Positions 8,905-18,995 of a DNA stretch of 64,000 bases are shown here, one piece after another. This DNA is from Termitidicoccus mucosus (GTDB taxonomy: Bacteria; Verrucomicrobiota; Verrucomicrobiia; Opitutales; Opitutaceae), in NCBI RefSeq assembly GCF_038725785.1, contig NZ_CP109796.1, forward strand, positions 3,658,001 through 3,722,000, given 5' to 3'. A program made the translations under genes and the position numbers. Each line of letters starts with the position of its first letter. Position 1 is the stretch's first letter. The notes below the pieces were generated by a model, which did not search any database, was not told the origin of the DNA, and was given only the letters and a program-made list of their open reading frames with translations.

Positions 8905-10389
8905 TTATGGCACCCCCGCCAGCACCAGTTCCCCATACAGCGAACTCACCGTCGCTCGTTCGACGCGCAGCGGCACGAACTGCCCGGCCAGCCGGGGACT
9001 CGCGTCGAAAATCGCCACGCGGTTGCCGCGCGTGCGCCCGATGAAATGCCGGCCGGTCTTGTCCCGCCCCTCCACGAGCACCTCCTGCGTCGTGCCGACC
9101 AGCGAGGCATTGCGGCGCAGCGAGTTCTGCTTCAAGATTTCGAGCAGCACCTGATTGCGGTGCTCCTTCACCTCGTCGGGAATCTGGTCGCCCATCTCCG
9201 CAGCGGGCGTGCCGGTGCGCACGGAGTATTTGAAAATGTAGGCCATGTCGTAGTTGCACGCCTCGAACAACGTGCGCGTTTGCTCGAAGTCCGCGTCGGT
9301 CTCGCCGGGAAAGCCGACGATCACGTCGGTCGAGAAATACATGTCCGGACGCACGGCGCGCAGCGAGTCCACGATCTCCTTGTATTTGTCGCGTGAATAC
9401 GGGCGCTTCATCGCGCGCAGGATGCGGTCGCTGCCCGACTGCATCGGCAGGTGCACGCATTCGCAGAGTTTGGGCAGGCGCCCGAACGCGTCCACGAGGT
9501 CCTGCCTGAAGCCGCGCGGATGCGGCGACGTGAACCGGATGCGCCCGACGCCCTCGAGCGCGTGCACGCGCTCCAGCAAACGCACAAACGGCGACACGCC
9601 CGCGCGTCCGTCCTCCGCCGGCTCCGCGGCGGACTCGCGCCGCCCGTAGCTCGTCACGATCTGCCCGAGCAGCGTCACCTCGCGCACGCCGCGCGCCGCC
9701 AGCGCCTCGACCTCGCGCACGATGTCGTCCATGGGGCGCGAGCGCTCGTCGCCGCGCGTCTTCGGCACGATGCAAAATGAGCAATGCATGTCGCATCCCT
9801 GCTGGATCGACACAAACGCGCTCACCTGCCGCGCCTCGTCCCCGTCCGCCGCGCCATCACGCCCGCCGTCACCGCCGGCGACGGCCTCGCTCGTATCCGA
9901 TTTCCCATTACGGACCGCCACGCTGCCCTCGCCGCCGTCCGCCGCCAAGAGGTGATCCTTGATCCTGTTCTGCGAGTCCTTCTCCTCGCGGATGTCGATG
10001 ATCGTCTCGCCGAACGGCACGCCCGCCTCGCGCGCGGCGCGCAGGTTGTCCAGAAAGCCGGGCACCTGGTGAAATTTTTGCGTGCCCACGATGAGGTCCA
10101 CGTCGGGCAGGCGGTCGAGCAGCGCGGCGCCGCGGTTTTGCGCCATGCAGCCGAGGATGCCGAGGATGAAGTCGGGCTGGCGGCGCTTGCGTCCGCGCAG
10201 GTGGGCGGCCTTGCCGATGGCCTTTTGCTCCGCGGCATCGCGCACGCTGCACGTGTTGAGCAGCATGATGTCGCACTCGTCTTCTGAGCCGACGATGCGA
10301 TACCCCCGGGCGCGCAGCATCGCCGCGACCGCCTCGCTGTCGCGCTCGTTCATCTGGCACCCGTAAGTTTTGATGTAGACCCGGTTCAT
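8905..10389 (-). CDS. miaB: tRNA-2-methylthio-N6-dimethylallyladenosine synthase
   Basis: Radical-SAM methylthiotransferase that adds the 2-methylthio group to i6A37 of tRNA. The N-terminal UPF0004 domain has the three cluster cysteines C11, C47 and C81, and the radical-SAM CxxxCxxC is C199/C203/C206 (GCDMHCSFC). Later signatures include TSPHPRGFRQDLVDA, HLPMQSGSDRILRAMKR and FSTDVIVGFPGET, and a C-terminal TRAM domain follows. The 494 residues exceed the usual about 440-475 because of a Gly/Asp/Ala-rich insertion of about 40 residues (148-187) just before the radical-SAM core. First gene of a probable miaB-membrane protein-gmk-pcm run. Confidence 0.96.
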   Translation of the reverse strand: MNRVYIKTYGCQMNERDSEAVAAMLRARGYRIVGSEDECDIMLLNTCSVRDAAEQKAIGKAAHLRGRKRRQPDFILGILGCMAQNRGAALLDRLPDVDLIVGTQKFHQVPGFLDNLRAAREAGVPFGETIIDIREEKDSQNRIKDHLLAADGGEGSVAVRNGKSDTSEAVAGGDGGRDGAADGDEARQVSAFVSIQQGCDMHCSFCIVPKTRGDERSRPMDDIVREVEALAARGVREVTLLGQIVTSYGRRESAAEPAEDGRAGVSPFVRLLERVHALEGVGRIRFTSPHPRGFRQDLVDAFGRLPKLCECVHLPMQSGSDRILRAMKRPYSRDKYKEIVDSLRAVRPDMYFSTDVIVGFPGETDADFEQTRTLFEACNYDMAYIFKYSVRTGTPAAEMGDQIPDEVKEHRNQVLLEILKQNSLRRNASLVGTTQEVLVEGRDKTGRHFIGRTRGNRVAIFDASPRLAGQFVPLRVERATVSSLYGELVLAGVP

Positions 10390-10464
10390 GCGGAAAACGC
10401 CCGGCCGGCGCGTGCGCCAAGAGGGCGGGAGGGATTGACCTAGGTAAACGCGGCCCGCTTCGCG

Positions 10465-11394
10465 TCAAACGGGAAACTCGCAACCCACCGCCGCCTCGCC
10501 GCCCTCCGACCAGCTCAGCAGCGCGCCCGGCTCCGCGCCGTCCACCGATAACATTGCAAGCCCCATGCACTTCGCCAGCCCGCTGCCCTCGTCGGTGCGC
10601 GCCATCGAGCGCAACTCCCCCACTTTCCGTCCGCCGGCAAATAATCCCGCCGGCAACACCCGCTCCGGCGATGCGTCCGGACCGCCGCCCCGCGCCTCCT
10701 CCCAGCGCACGCGCCACAAGCGCCGCCGCACGCGTCCCAGCGACTTGAGCCGCGAGATCACCTCCTGCCCGAGGTAGCAGCCCTTGGTGTAGGAAATCGC
10801 GTCGCGCTCCAGCCCGGCTTCATTCGGCAAATCTCCCGGCCCCGCGTCGCGCGGCACCATCGGCACGCCCGCCTCAATGCGCCTCCGCTCCATCTCCGAA
10901 AAGCCGACTTCCTCCGCTTCGCTCAAAAACTCACAGCCCGCTTCCGGCTCTGCGTCCACCGGGCGCAGCCACTCCCAACACTCGCCGCCTCCGCGCCGCC
11001 CGCGAAACATCACGCCGCCGCCCTGTTTTCGCAGCTCACTCACCACGGGGCCCCCGATATCCAGCAAACAAACCCCATTCCACCGCGCGGTTTCATCCTC
11101 CACCACCACGTCGTCCGCCACGATATACCGCTCCAGCCGTTCCCGAATCGCCTGCCCGCAGCCCTCATAACTCGCCAAAACCCACTCTGCCTCCTTCACC
11201 CTGAACAAAAAACCGTCCGCCTCCACCCGTCCTTTTTGGTTCAACCATAATCCATACACGACATCCTGAAGGCCAATAGGTTTCAGATCCTGCGTAAACT
11301 GTCCCTGCAAAAATTCCGGGGCATCCAGACCGGAAATCCGTAAAAATGCGGCGGGCCGATAGTGAAATACGCGGACATGTTTCCCAAAAATCAT
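10465..11394 (-). CDS. ygfZ: YgfZ/GcvT-like folate-binding protein
   Basis: Protein of 309 residues related to the aminomethyltransferase fold. YgfZ proteins use tetrahydrofolate to support Fe-S cluster enzyme maturation or repair. The diagnostic C-terminal signature is present as YTKGCYLGQEVISR (K-G-C-Y-x-G-Q-E), and the N-terminal segment LRISGLDAPEFLQGQFTQDL is typical of the family. Its neighbour miaB is itself an Fe-S enzyme whose activity depends on YgfZ in E. coli, so the pairing is meaningful. The gene lies 75 bp upstream of miaB on the same strand. Confidence 0.92.
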   Translation of the reverse strand: MIFGKHVRVFHYRPAAFLRISGLDAPEFLQGQFTQDLKPIGLQDVVYGLWLNQKGRVEADGFLFRVKEAEWVLASYEGCGQAIRERLERYIVADDVVVEDETARWNGVCLLDIGGPVVSELRKQGGGVMFRGRRGGGECWEWLRPVDAEPEAGCEFLSEAEEVGFSEMERRRIEAGVPMVPRDAGPGDLPNEAGLERDAISYTKGCYLGQEVISRLKSLGRVRRRLWRVRWEEARGGGPDASPERVLPAGLFAGGRKVGELRSMARTDEGSGLAKCMGLAMLSVDGAEPGALLSWSEGGEAAVGCEFPV

Positions 11395-11458
11395 AGCGTT
11401 TAATTATATAACAAATAGCAAATTGCAAAAACAGCTTGGAAAAAAATCAAAGTTTTTG

Positions 11459-11490
11459 TTGACGAAGACCCGCCAATGTTATCTCTTGGC
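11459..11490 (+). promoter_or_regulatory. Promoter candidate for small RNA copy 1
   Basis: TTGACG (-35) at 11459-11464 and an extended -10, TGtTATCTC, at 11477-11485, preceded by an A/T-rich stretch. TTGAC begins 31 bp before the conserved CAACATC start of the repeat unit, the same distance as in copy 2. Confidence 0.5.
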
Positions 11491-11597
11491 AACATCAAAT
11501 TTCACTTCTCCCGCATAGCGGGAGTTTTGGGGTAACTAAGAAAGCAAATGGCCGGTCGCTTAGGGGTAGGCGACCGGCCAACTTTTTATCCGGATTC
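11490..11597 (+). ncRNA. Candidate small RNA, copy 1 of tandem pair
   Basis: A 108-bp unit repeated almost exactly at 11863-11970 (one mismatch near the 3' end). It holds a short perfect hairpin, CTCCCGC-ata-GCGGGAG (11508-11524), an unpaired linker, then an 11-bp stem TGGCCGGTCGC/GCGACCGGCCA with a 10-nt loop (11549-11580) followed by TTTTT (11583-11587), which is a standard intrinsic terminator. The linker CTAAG (11536-11540) could pair with CTTAG in the terminator loop. It contains no convincing reading frame. I do not recognise a named RNA family. A riboswitch or attenuator is the main alternative, although copy 1 has no gene close downstream. Confidence 0.6.
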
Positions 11598-11831
11598 AGA
11601 GATCGTCGAACATAGGCCGCGAAACCCCATTTCCTATCTGACCCGCAGGCACTGCTGAGCGGCCTCTTTTCCACTCGCTTCGAGTCCCCGCCCTCTCAGT
11701 CACCAACCCATCTTTTCCAAGATGCTTTGCAAAACGGTTCTCCTTGCCTTCGGCAATTGAAAAATATTCAATCACAAGATACTATATTACAGTCGCTTAA
11801 ATATGCTAAATCGCTTTTTTCAAAAAAAGCA
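11598..11831. other. Intergenic spacer between the two small RNA units
   Basis: No supported gene here. A weak hairpin ACTCG-ctt-CGAGT occurs near 11672-11684, and the 3' half is A/T-rich, feeding into the promoter of copy 2. Confidence 0.5.
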
Positions 11832-11863
11832 TTGACCGAAGCCCGATAATTTCTTCTTCTCAC
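11832..11863 (+). promoter_or_regulatory. Promoter candidate for small RNA copy 2
   Basis: TTGACC at 11832-11837 lies 31 bp before the conserved unit start, as in copy 1, again preceded by a poly-A/T tract. The -10 region is less clear than in copy 1. Confidence 0.4.
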
Positions 11864-11970
11864 AACATCAAATTTCACTTCTCCCGCATAGCGGGAGTTT
11901 TGGGGTAACTAAGAAAGCAAATGGCCGGTCGCTTAGGGGTAGGCGACCGGCCAACTTTTTGTCCGGATTC
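11863..11970 (+). ncRNA. Candidate small RNA, copy 2 of tandem pair
   Basis: Second 108-bp unit, identical to 11490-11597 except for one base. The hairpins are at 11881-11897 and 11922-11953, with TTTTT at 11956-11960. It ends 83 bp before the ABC-F start codon, so read-through control (attenuation) of that gene is a possible alternative to a free small RNA. Confidence 0.6.
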
Positions 11971-12042
11971 GGCGGCCCGCCCGCCGGACTTCATTCCCGC
12001 CATTGACCCCGTGCGCGACACTCCCTTTCTTGCGCAACTCTC

Positions 12043-13941
<1,899 letters not shown>

Positions 13942-13966
13942 GCGAGGCGGCGGCGCGGCCGACGCC

Positions 13967-14053
13967 AGTTTAAGTTGAAGTTTAAGTTGAAGTCGGAAAA
14001 CGTGGGCGCCTCGCGCCGCTGACTTAACTTCAACTTAAACTTCCAACTTAAAC
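13967..14053. repeat. Long inverted repeat between ABC-F gene and aroE
   Basis: Arms made of TTTAAGTTGAAG units (13967-13994) face the complementary arm at 14021-14053, with one AACTTAAACTTCC variation. It could fold into a long hairpin after the ABC-F stop codon. Confidence 0.8.
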
Positions 14054-14081
14054 CGGCCGGCGCAGCCGGCCCGCTCCCACC

Positions 14082-14984
14082 GTGGACACCGTTTTCACCC
14101 TCCAAGACCTTCGTGACTGGAACCGCCCCGGCACCTCGCTTGCCGTGCTCGGGCACCCCATCAAGCACTCGCTCAGCCCCGCCATGCACAACGCCGCGCT
14201 CGCCGAGATGGCCCGCGCCGACTCCCGCTTCTCCGACTGGCGCTACCACCGCTTCGACATCCCCCCCGACGATCTTCCTGCCGCACTCGAACTGCTCCAC
14301 CGGAAAAAATTCCTCGGCGTCAACCTCACCGTCCCGCACAAGATCCTCGCCTTCGACCTCGTCGCCGAGGTCGACCCCGCCGCCCGCCCCATCGGCGCCA
14401 TCAACACCCTGCATTGGACGCCCGCCGGCTGGCGCGGACACAACACCGACGGCTACGGCCTCGCCACCGCCATCCGCGAAACCCTCGCCCGCGAACTCGC
14501 CGGCGCGCCCGTCATCCTCCTCGGCGCGGGCGGCGCCGCGCGCGGCGCCGCCGTCGAATGCCTCCAGCGCCGCTGCGCCTCGCTCTGGATCGCCAACCGC
14601 ACCCGCGCCAACCTCGACGCTCTGCTCGCCGCCCTGCGTCCGCTCGCCGGCGCCGGGACGATTCCCCTCCACGGCTTCAATCCCGCCACGCCGCCCGACG
14701 GCATTCCCGCCGCCGCGCTCGTCATCAACGCCACCTCCGCCGGCCTGCGCGATAGCGACCCGGCGCCGCTCGACCTCGCGCGCCTCGCCTGCCGACCCGC
14801 GGGCGTGTTCGACATGATTTACAATCCCCCGCAAACCCGCCTCCTTGCCCAAGCCGCTGCGCTCGGCCTGCCCGCCGCCAACGGCCTCGCCATGCTCGTG
14901 CACCAAGGCGTCCGCGCGCTCGAAATCTGGACCGGCAAGCCGCCTCCCGTCGAGCCGATGCGCCGCGCCGCCGGACAAATGTAG
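14082..14984 (+). CDS. aroE: Shikimate dehydrogenase
   Basis: NADP-dependent reduction of 3-dehydroshikimate to shikimate in aromatic amino-acid synthesis, 300 residues. The substrate-binding N-terminus is GHPIKHSLSPAMHNAAL, the catalytic Lys lies in NLTVPHKI, and the Asn/Asp set is in AINTLHW and GHNTDGYG. The nucleotide-binding motif is LLGAGGAARGA, followed by IANRTR; the C-terminus has the family GLAMLVHQG signature. The start is GTG, chosen because the family N-terminus begins directly and the upstream DNA is the palindromic repeat. Confidence 0.96.
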   Translation: MDTVFTLQDLRDWNRPGTSLAVLGHPIKHSLSPAMHNAALAEMARADSRFSDWRYHRFDIPPDDLPAALELLHRKKFLGVNLTVPHKILAFDLVAEVDPAARPIGAINTLHWTPAGWRGHNTDGYGLATAIRETLARELAGAPVILLGAGGAARGAAVECLQRRCASLWIANRTRANLDALLAALRPLAGAGTIPLHGFNPATPPDGIPAAALVINATSAGLRDSDPAPLDLARLACRPAGVFDMIYNPPQTRLLAQAAALGLPAANGLAMLVHQGVRALEIWTGKPPPVEPMRRAAGQM

Positions 14985-15074
14985 GACTTGCGCTTCCCTC
15001 TACTTCGTTCCTGACGAAAGAGAACGATAAAGAGGGAACTGCTTGGTGAAGGGCTGTTGTCGTTAAAAAACACA

Positions 15075-15204
15075 CTTGCGCAGGGAGGGCGGCGTCCCGC
15101 CGCCCGACACGCGGAACGCGTGCCCGTCGAGTCCCGATAAAATCATCCACAAAGGGAGGCTTTCGCCTCGTTCGGCGGCGGGACGCCGCCGCTCCCTGCG
15201 CAAG
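15075..15204. repeat. GC-rich inverted repeat
   Basis: The left arm (15075-15104, CTTGCGCAGGGAGGGCGGCG...) and right arm (15174-15204) are complementary over about 30 bp with one bulged base; an inner CTTTCGCC region separates them. It fills most of the 373-bp gap between aroE and the glycosyltransferase gene; no gene is seen in that gap. Confidence 0.8.
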
Positions 15205-15357
15205 CGTCTCATAACTAACAGCCATTCGCTACCGCCCTCGCCTTGAATTGTATCCGCCCCGTTCCATAAAAAAAATCTAAGACACGCGCCGCCCGGCGTC
15301 CGCAGCTTGCGCCCGCGCCTCATCGCAGCGCAACCTGCCCGCATTCAGGCCAAACCG

Positions 15358-16329
15358 ATGCGCGTCGCAATCATCAGCCTCTCCGAAAAAGGCCGGCAGG
15401 ACGGGCCGGCGTTGCGCAATCTGCACGCCGTCTCCACCCCGCGCACCCATGAGCTGGTGGACAACCCCGACGACGCGGAGCTGGTCATCTTCACCGACCT
15501 CGCGCCCGATGCGCATTATCGCAGCCTGCGCGCCCATCCGCTGCCGCGGCGGCGTCCGGCGGACTGCTTCACCGTTTACCACTGGCACGAACCCTACGGC
15601 CTGTTGCCCGGGCTTTACACCGAGACGCCGCGCCTGCGCATCGGCTCGCGCCGGCATCGCGCGGGCCTCTACTGGCCGGAACGCCACACCAACCCGCTCG
15701 TCTCCACGCACCTGCCGCTCCCCGAAAAGGACCGCCCGTGGCTGTTTTCGTTTCTCGGACGCGACAGCCACCCGGTGCGCGCGCGGGTTTTTTCGCTGCC
15801 GCCCGGCCATGGCGGCAAACGCGCGCTCATCGAGGACACCGGCCGCTACGACCATTGGAAGACCACCGGCGAGGCGCGGGACGCGGCGCTGCAAAATTAC
15901 GTGGACTCCGCCCGCGACTCGTATTTCGGCCTCTGCCCGCGCGGGCTGCGCAAGCCGTCCATCCGCCTTTTCGAGATGATGCAACTCGGCGTGTGCCCCG
16001 TCGTGCTGGCCGACGGCTACGTGTTTCCGACCGGACCGCGCTGGGAGGATTTCTGCCTCATCATCAAGGAGCGCGACGCGGGCCGCCTCTGGGAAATCCT
16101 GACGGGACGCGAGGCCGAGGCCATCGAACGCGGACGGCTGGCGCGCGAGGAGTGGGAACGCTGGTTCGCGGTGGAGCGGCAGTTCAACTACATCGTCGGG
16201 CAGCTCGCCGCCATCCGCGCCCGCCCGCGCGCCTGGCCCGAGGGCTGGCTGCGCGGCGCGCGCATGCAGGCGCGTATCTGGACAACGGATACGCTCGCCC
16301 GCCTCGACCGGCTGCGCGCGCGTCTGTAG
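15358..16329 (+). CDS. Exostosin-like glycosyltransferase
   Basis: Protein of 323 residues. The C-terminal half has the exostosin/GT47-type nucleotide-sugar region, seen as SYFGLCPRGLRKPSIRLFEM followed by MQLGVCPVVLADGYVFP. The N-terminal part lacks a signal peptide or transmembrane helix, so it is probably cytosolic and acts on envelope or capsule glycans; the sugar and acceptor are unknown. The ATG at 15358 (MRVAIISLS) is preferred over an upstream in-frame ATG at 15307 because it opens a beta strand typical of the fold. It stands alone between aroE and purF. Confidence 0.78.
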   Translation: MRVAIISLSEKGRQDGPALRNLHAVSTPRTHELVDNPDDAELVIFTDLAPDAHYRSLRAHPLPRRRPADCFTVYHWHEPYGLLPGLYTETPRLRIGSRRHRAGLYWPERHTNPLVSTHLPLPEKDRPWLFSFLGRDSHPVRARVFSLPPGHGGKRALIEDTGRYDHWKTTGEARDAALQNYVDSARDSYFGLCPRGLRKPSIRLFEMMQLGVCPVVLADGYVFPTGPRWEDFCLIIKERDAGRLWEILTGREAEAIERGRLAREEWERWFAVERQFNYIVGQLAAIRARPRAWPEGWLRGARMQARIWTTDTLARLDRLRARL

Positions 16330-16518
16330 GCTGGCGCCTTGCCGCCGCCGGCAGGCGGATCATCCCATACCCCGGACCAAATGCGATGGATGACCTTGGA
16401 GGGTTGTGCCCCGGATGCCTTGTTCCCGTAGAGAAATATCAAATCTATATATAATCCTCTTTTTTGCTGCATCACAATAGGTTCTAGGCATATATTCAAG
16501 GTCTCCCCGCAAAAACCC

Positions 16519-16659
16519 TTGACCCCGCGCCCCCGCGCTACGTCATGCTTTCGCCTTAACGACGACACACAGATGCAACGAAACCAGCGAGGAACCCATG
16601 ATTTTCCCCGCCGTAGTGTGACCACCCGCCCCGCGCCTGCCGGCGCGGGGTTTGTTTTT
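16519..16659 (+). promoter_or_regulatory. purF leader with intrinsic terminator (possible attenuator)
   Basis: A TTGACC box at 16519-16524 with a weak downstream -10 is followed by a leader. The leader ends in a perfect 9-bp hairpin CCCCGCGCC-tgcc-GGCGCGGGG (16629-16650) and TTTGTTTTT. The terminator is 56 bp upstream of the purF ATG. This layout suits attenuation or a short leader RNA; no purine riboswitch consensus is recognised. The rest of the gap from 16330 shows no gene. Confidence 0.5.
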
Positions 16660-16715
16660 GGCCCGGTTTCCTCCCTTTTCATTAATAAACCAAACACCAG
16701 CGCCAGCATAACACC

Positions 16716-18629
16716 ATGAGCGACAAACTCACCCACGAATGCGGCATCGCCCTCATCCGCCTGAAAAAACCTCTCTCGCATTATCAGGAGAAATACGGCT
16801 CTCCGCTCTGGGGCTTCACCAAGCTCTATCTCCTTATGGAGAAACAGCACAACCGTGGCCAGGACGGCGCCGGCGTCGCCTGCGTGAAACTCGACGTCCC
16901 GCCCGGCGAGCCCTTCCTGTTCCGCGAACGCTGCGTCAAAACCAACCCCCTCGACCGCATCTTCAAAACCCTCCAGTCCGACTACGCCAAAAAAACCGCC
17001 TCCGGCCTCATCCATCCCGAATTTGCCGACACCGTCCGCAAGCACTTCGACTTCGGCGGCGAACTGCTCATGGGCCACCTCCGCTACGGCACCTCCGGCG
17101 GCTACTCCCTCAGTTCCTGCCACCCCTTCTTCCGCCGCAGCCCCTGGCCCACCCGCAACCTCGCCCTTTGCGGGAACTTCAACATGACCAACACCGAGGA
17201 GCTCAACAGCAGCCTCATCGCCATGGGCCACCACCCCATCTTCGCGACCGACACCCAGGCGCTCCTCGAAAAAATCGGCTTCTATCTCGACGAGGAGCAC
17301 GAGGACATCTACCGCTTCCTCCGCTCCCGCGGCCTCACCGGCACCGAGCTTTCCCGGCGCATCTCCGACGACCTCGACCTTGCCCGCGTCCTCACCCGCG
17401 CCTCCCAGAACTGGGACGGCGGCTACACCCTCTGCGGCCTCATCGGCAACGGCGACGCCTTTGTCGCGCGCGACCCCGCCGGCATCCGCCCCTGCTGGCG
17501 CTACGAGGACGACGAGGTCATCGCCTTCGCCTCCGAGCGCGCCCCGCTCATGACCGTCTTCGACGCCGCCGCCGAGACCACCAGCGAGGTTCCCCCCGGC
17601 CACGTCGTCGTCGTCAAGAAAAACGGCGCCGTCTCCTCCGCGCCCTTCACCGCGCCGCTGCCCCGCGCCGCCTGCTCCTTCGAGCGCATCTATTTTTCCC
17701 GCGGCAACGACCTCGACATCTACGCCGAGCGCAAGGCCCTCGGCGGCGGCCTCGCCGACCAAGTCATCGCCGCCATCGACCACGACTGGGGCAACACCAT
17801 CTTCTCCTTCATCCCCAACACCGCCGAAGTCGGCTACTTCGGCCTCCTCCACACCCTGCGCGAACGCCGCCGCGACGAGGTGAAAAAAATCATCCTCGAT
17901 GCCTCCCGCGCCGGCACCCTCGACGAGGCCATGCTCGACGAGGTCATCCTGCGCAACTGGCCCCGCGGCGAAAAAGTCGTCAGCAAGGACATCAAGCTCC
18001 GCACCTTCATCGGCGAGGAGGGCGCGCGCAACCTGCTCGCCAGCCACGTCTATGACATCACCTACGGCACCGTCCGCCCCGGCATCGACAACCTCGTCTG
18101 CGTCGATGACTCCATCGTGCGCGGCACCACGCTGCGAAAGTCGATCCTGCGCATGCTCTCGCGCCTCAACCCGAAGAAAATCGTCATCGCCTCGACCGCG
18201 CCGCAAATCCGCTACCCCGACTGCTATGGCATCGACATGTCGGAACTCGGCAAATTCATCGCCTTCGAGGCCGCTATCTCCCTCATCAAGGAACGCGGCA
18301 AGGAAAGCCTCCTCAACGAGGTTTACCAGCTCTGCCGCCAGGCCGTGGAACGCGGCGAGACGGAGAACCACGTCCGTAAAATCTACGACTCCTTCACCGC
18401 GGACGAAATCTCCAAAAAAATCGCCGATCTCGTCCGCCCCCGGCGCAACATCGCCTGGGACGGCCCGTTGGAAATCATCTTCCAAAGCATCGCCAACCTG
18501 CATGCCGCGGTGCCGAATCACACCGGCGACTGGTATTTCACCGGCAAATACCCGACGCCCGGCGGCTACCGCGTGGTGAACCAGGCTTATATCAATTACT
18601 ACGAAAAAGCCGACGGCAGAAGCTACTGA
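16716..18629 (+). CDS. purF: Amidophosphoribosyltransferase
   Basis: First committed enzyme of de novo purine synthesis: PRPP plus glutamine to phosphoribosylamine. The N-terminal Ntn-hydrolase domain has a short propeptide, MSDKLTHE, then the nucleophile at Cys9 (ECGIALI). The glutaminase motifs HNRGQDGAG and HLRYGTSGG follow, as does the acceptor segment ARDPAGIRPCWRY. The phosphoribosyltransferase PRPP loop is NLVCVDDSIVRGTTLRKS. The 637 residues exceed the roughly 470-510 of the E. coli/B. subtilis enzymes and match the long form found in Bacteroidetes and Verrucomicrobia. The gene stands alone, behind a leader terminator. Confidence 0.96.
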   Translation: MSDKLTHECGIALIRLKKPLSHYQEKYGSPLWGFTKLYLLMEKQHNRGQDGAGVACVKLDVPPGEPFLFRERCVKTNPLDRIFKTLQSDYAKKTASGLIHPEFADTVRKHFDFGGELLMGHLRYGTSGGYSLSSCHPFFRRSPWPTRNLALCGNFNMTNTEELNSSLIAMGHHPIFATDTQALLEKIGFYLDEEHEDIYRFLRSRGLTGTELSRRISDDLDLARVLTRASQNWDGGYTLCGLIGNGDAFVARDPAGIRPCWRYEDDEVIAFASERAPLMTVFDAAAETTSEVPPGHVVVVKKNGAVSSAPFTAPLPRAACSFERIYFSRGNDLDIYAERKALGGGLADQVIAAIDHDWGNTIFSFIPNTAEVGYFGLLHTLRERRRDEVKKIILDASRAGTLDEAMLDEVILRNWPRGEKVVSKDIKLRTFIGEEGARNLLASHVYDITYGTVRPGIDNLVCVDDSIVRGTTLRKSILRMLSRLNPKKIVIASTAPQIRYPDCYGIDMSELGKFIAFEAAISLIKERGKESLLNEVYQLCRQAVERGETENHVRKIYDSFTADEISKKIADLVRPRRNIAWDGPLEIIFQSIANLHAAVPNHTGDWYFTGKYPTPGGYRVVNQAYINYYEKADGRSY

Positions 18630-18701
18630 CGCGGCGGAAAAGTGGCACAGGCATTCCTGTCTGTGCGGCTTGGCGGCTGAACCGTGGGCGATGCTTGAAT
18701 T

Positions 18702-18763
18702 GGAGGGACGGCCTCCGTGCCGTCCGCTTCGACGCAGAAGGACGACGCGGAGGTCGTCCCTCC
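18702..18763. repeat. Dispersed palindromic repeat B, copy 1
   Basis: GGAGGGACGGCCTCCGTGCC... pairs with ...GGAGGTCGTCCCTCC to form a hairpin of about 60 bp. A related copy is at 52388-52449. It neighbours repeat A, as in the other locus. Confidence 0.75.
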
Positions 18764-18793
18764 ATCTATAAATGCGGCCTCGGTATTTTTTGA

Positions 18794-18891
18794 TATAGTA
18801 TTTTCTCTCAACATTGGCCCAAAAGGTAGGGCGAGGCGTCCCCTCCGAACCTCGGCTCAGCCGGAGGCTTCGCCCTACCAGCGCTGCCGCG
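18794..18891 (+). repeat. Dispersed repeat A, copy 1
   Basis: A 98-bp element running from TATAGTATTTTCTCTCAAC through AAAAGGTAGGGCGAGGCGTC to CGCCCTACC and GCGCTGCCGCG. The same element occurs inverted at 52516-52613 with few differences, and a degenerate relative lies at 28619-28690. Its core GGTAGGGCGA/TCGCCCTACC is itself an inverted repeat. Confidence 0.85.
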
Positions 18892-18926
18892 CCGCCGTTA
18901 AATGAAAACACTATATACTCCAATAA

Positions 18927-18957
18927 AAACCCCGGGGCCATCGCGGCCCCGGGGTTT
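18927..18957 (-). terminator. Intrinsic terminator after the nan operon
   Basis: A perfect 13-bp stem, AAACCCCGGGGCC / GGCCCCGGGGTTT, with loop ATCGC. Read on the minus strand it is followed by TTTTTATT, and it lies 39 bp after the lyase stop codon. It may act in both directions, also ending purF transcripts. Confidence 0.85.
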
Positions 18958-18995
18958 GTTTTCAGACGAAGGCGGATGAGCCTCGCGATGCCGGG

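Noticed and set aside
11660-11706. tRNA-like 3' end (TTCGAGT loop followed by CACCA)
   Set aside because: The T-stem does not pair, and no anticodon or acceptor arm is found upstream; chance resemblance.
16573-16719. Leader peptide overlapping the purF start codon
   Set aside because: The frame crosses the leader terminator, has no ribosome site and no regulatory codon run.
16188-18941. Minus-strand 917-residue frame over purF
   Set aside because: Antisense to purF, and crosses dispersed repeats; no domain.
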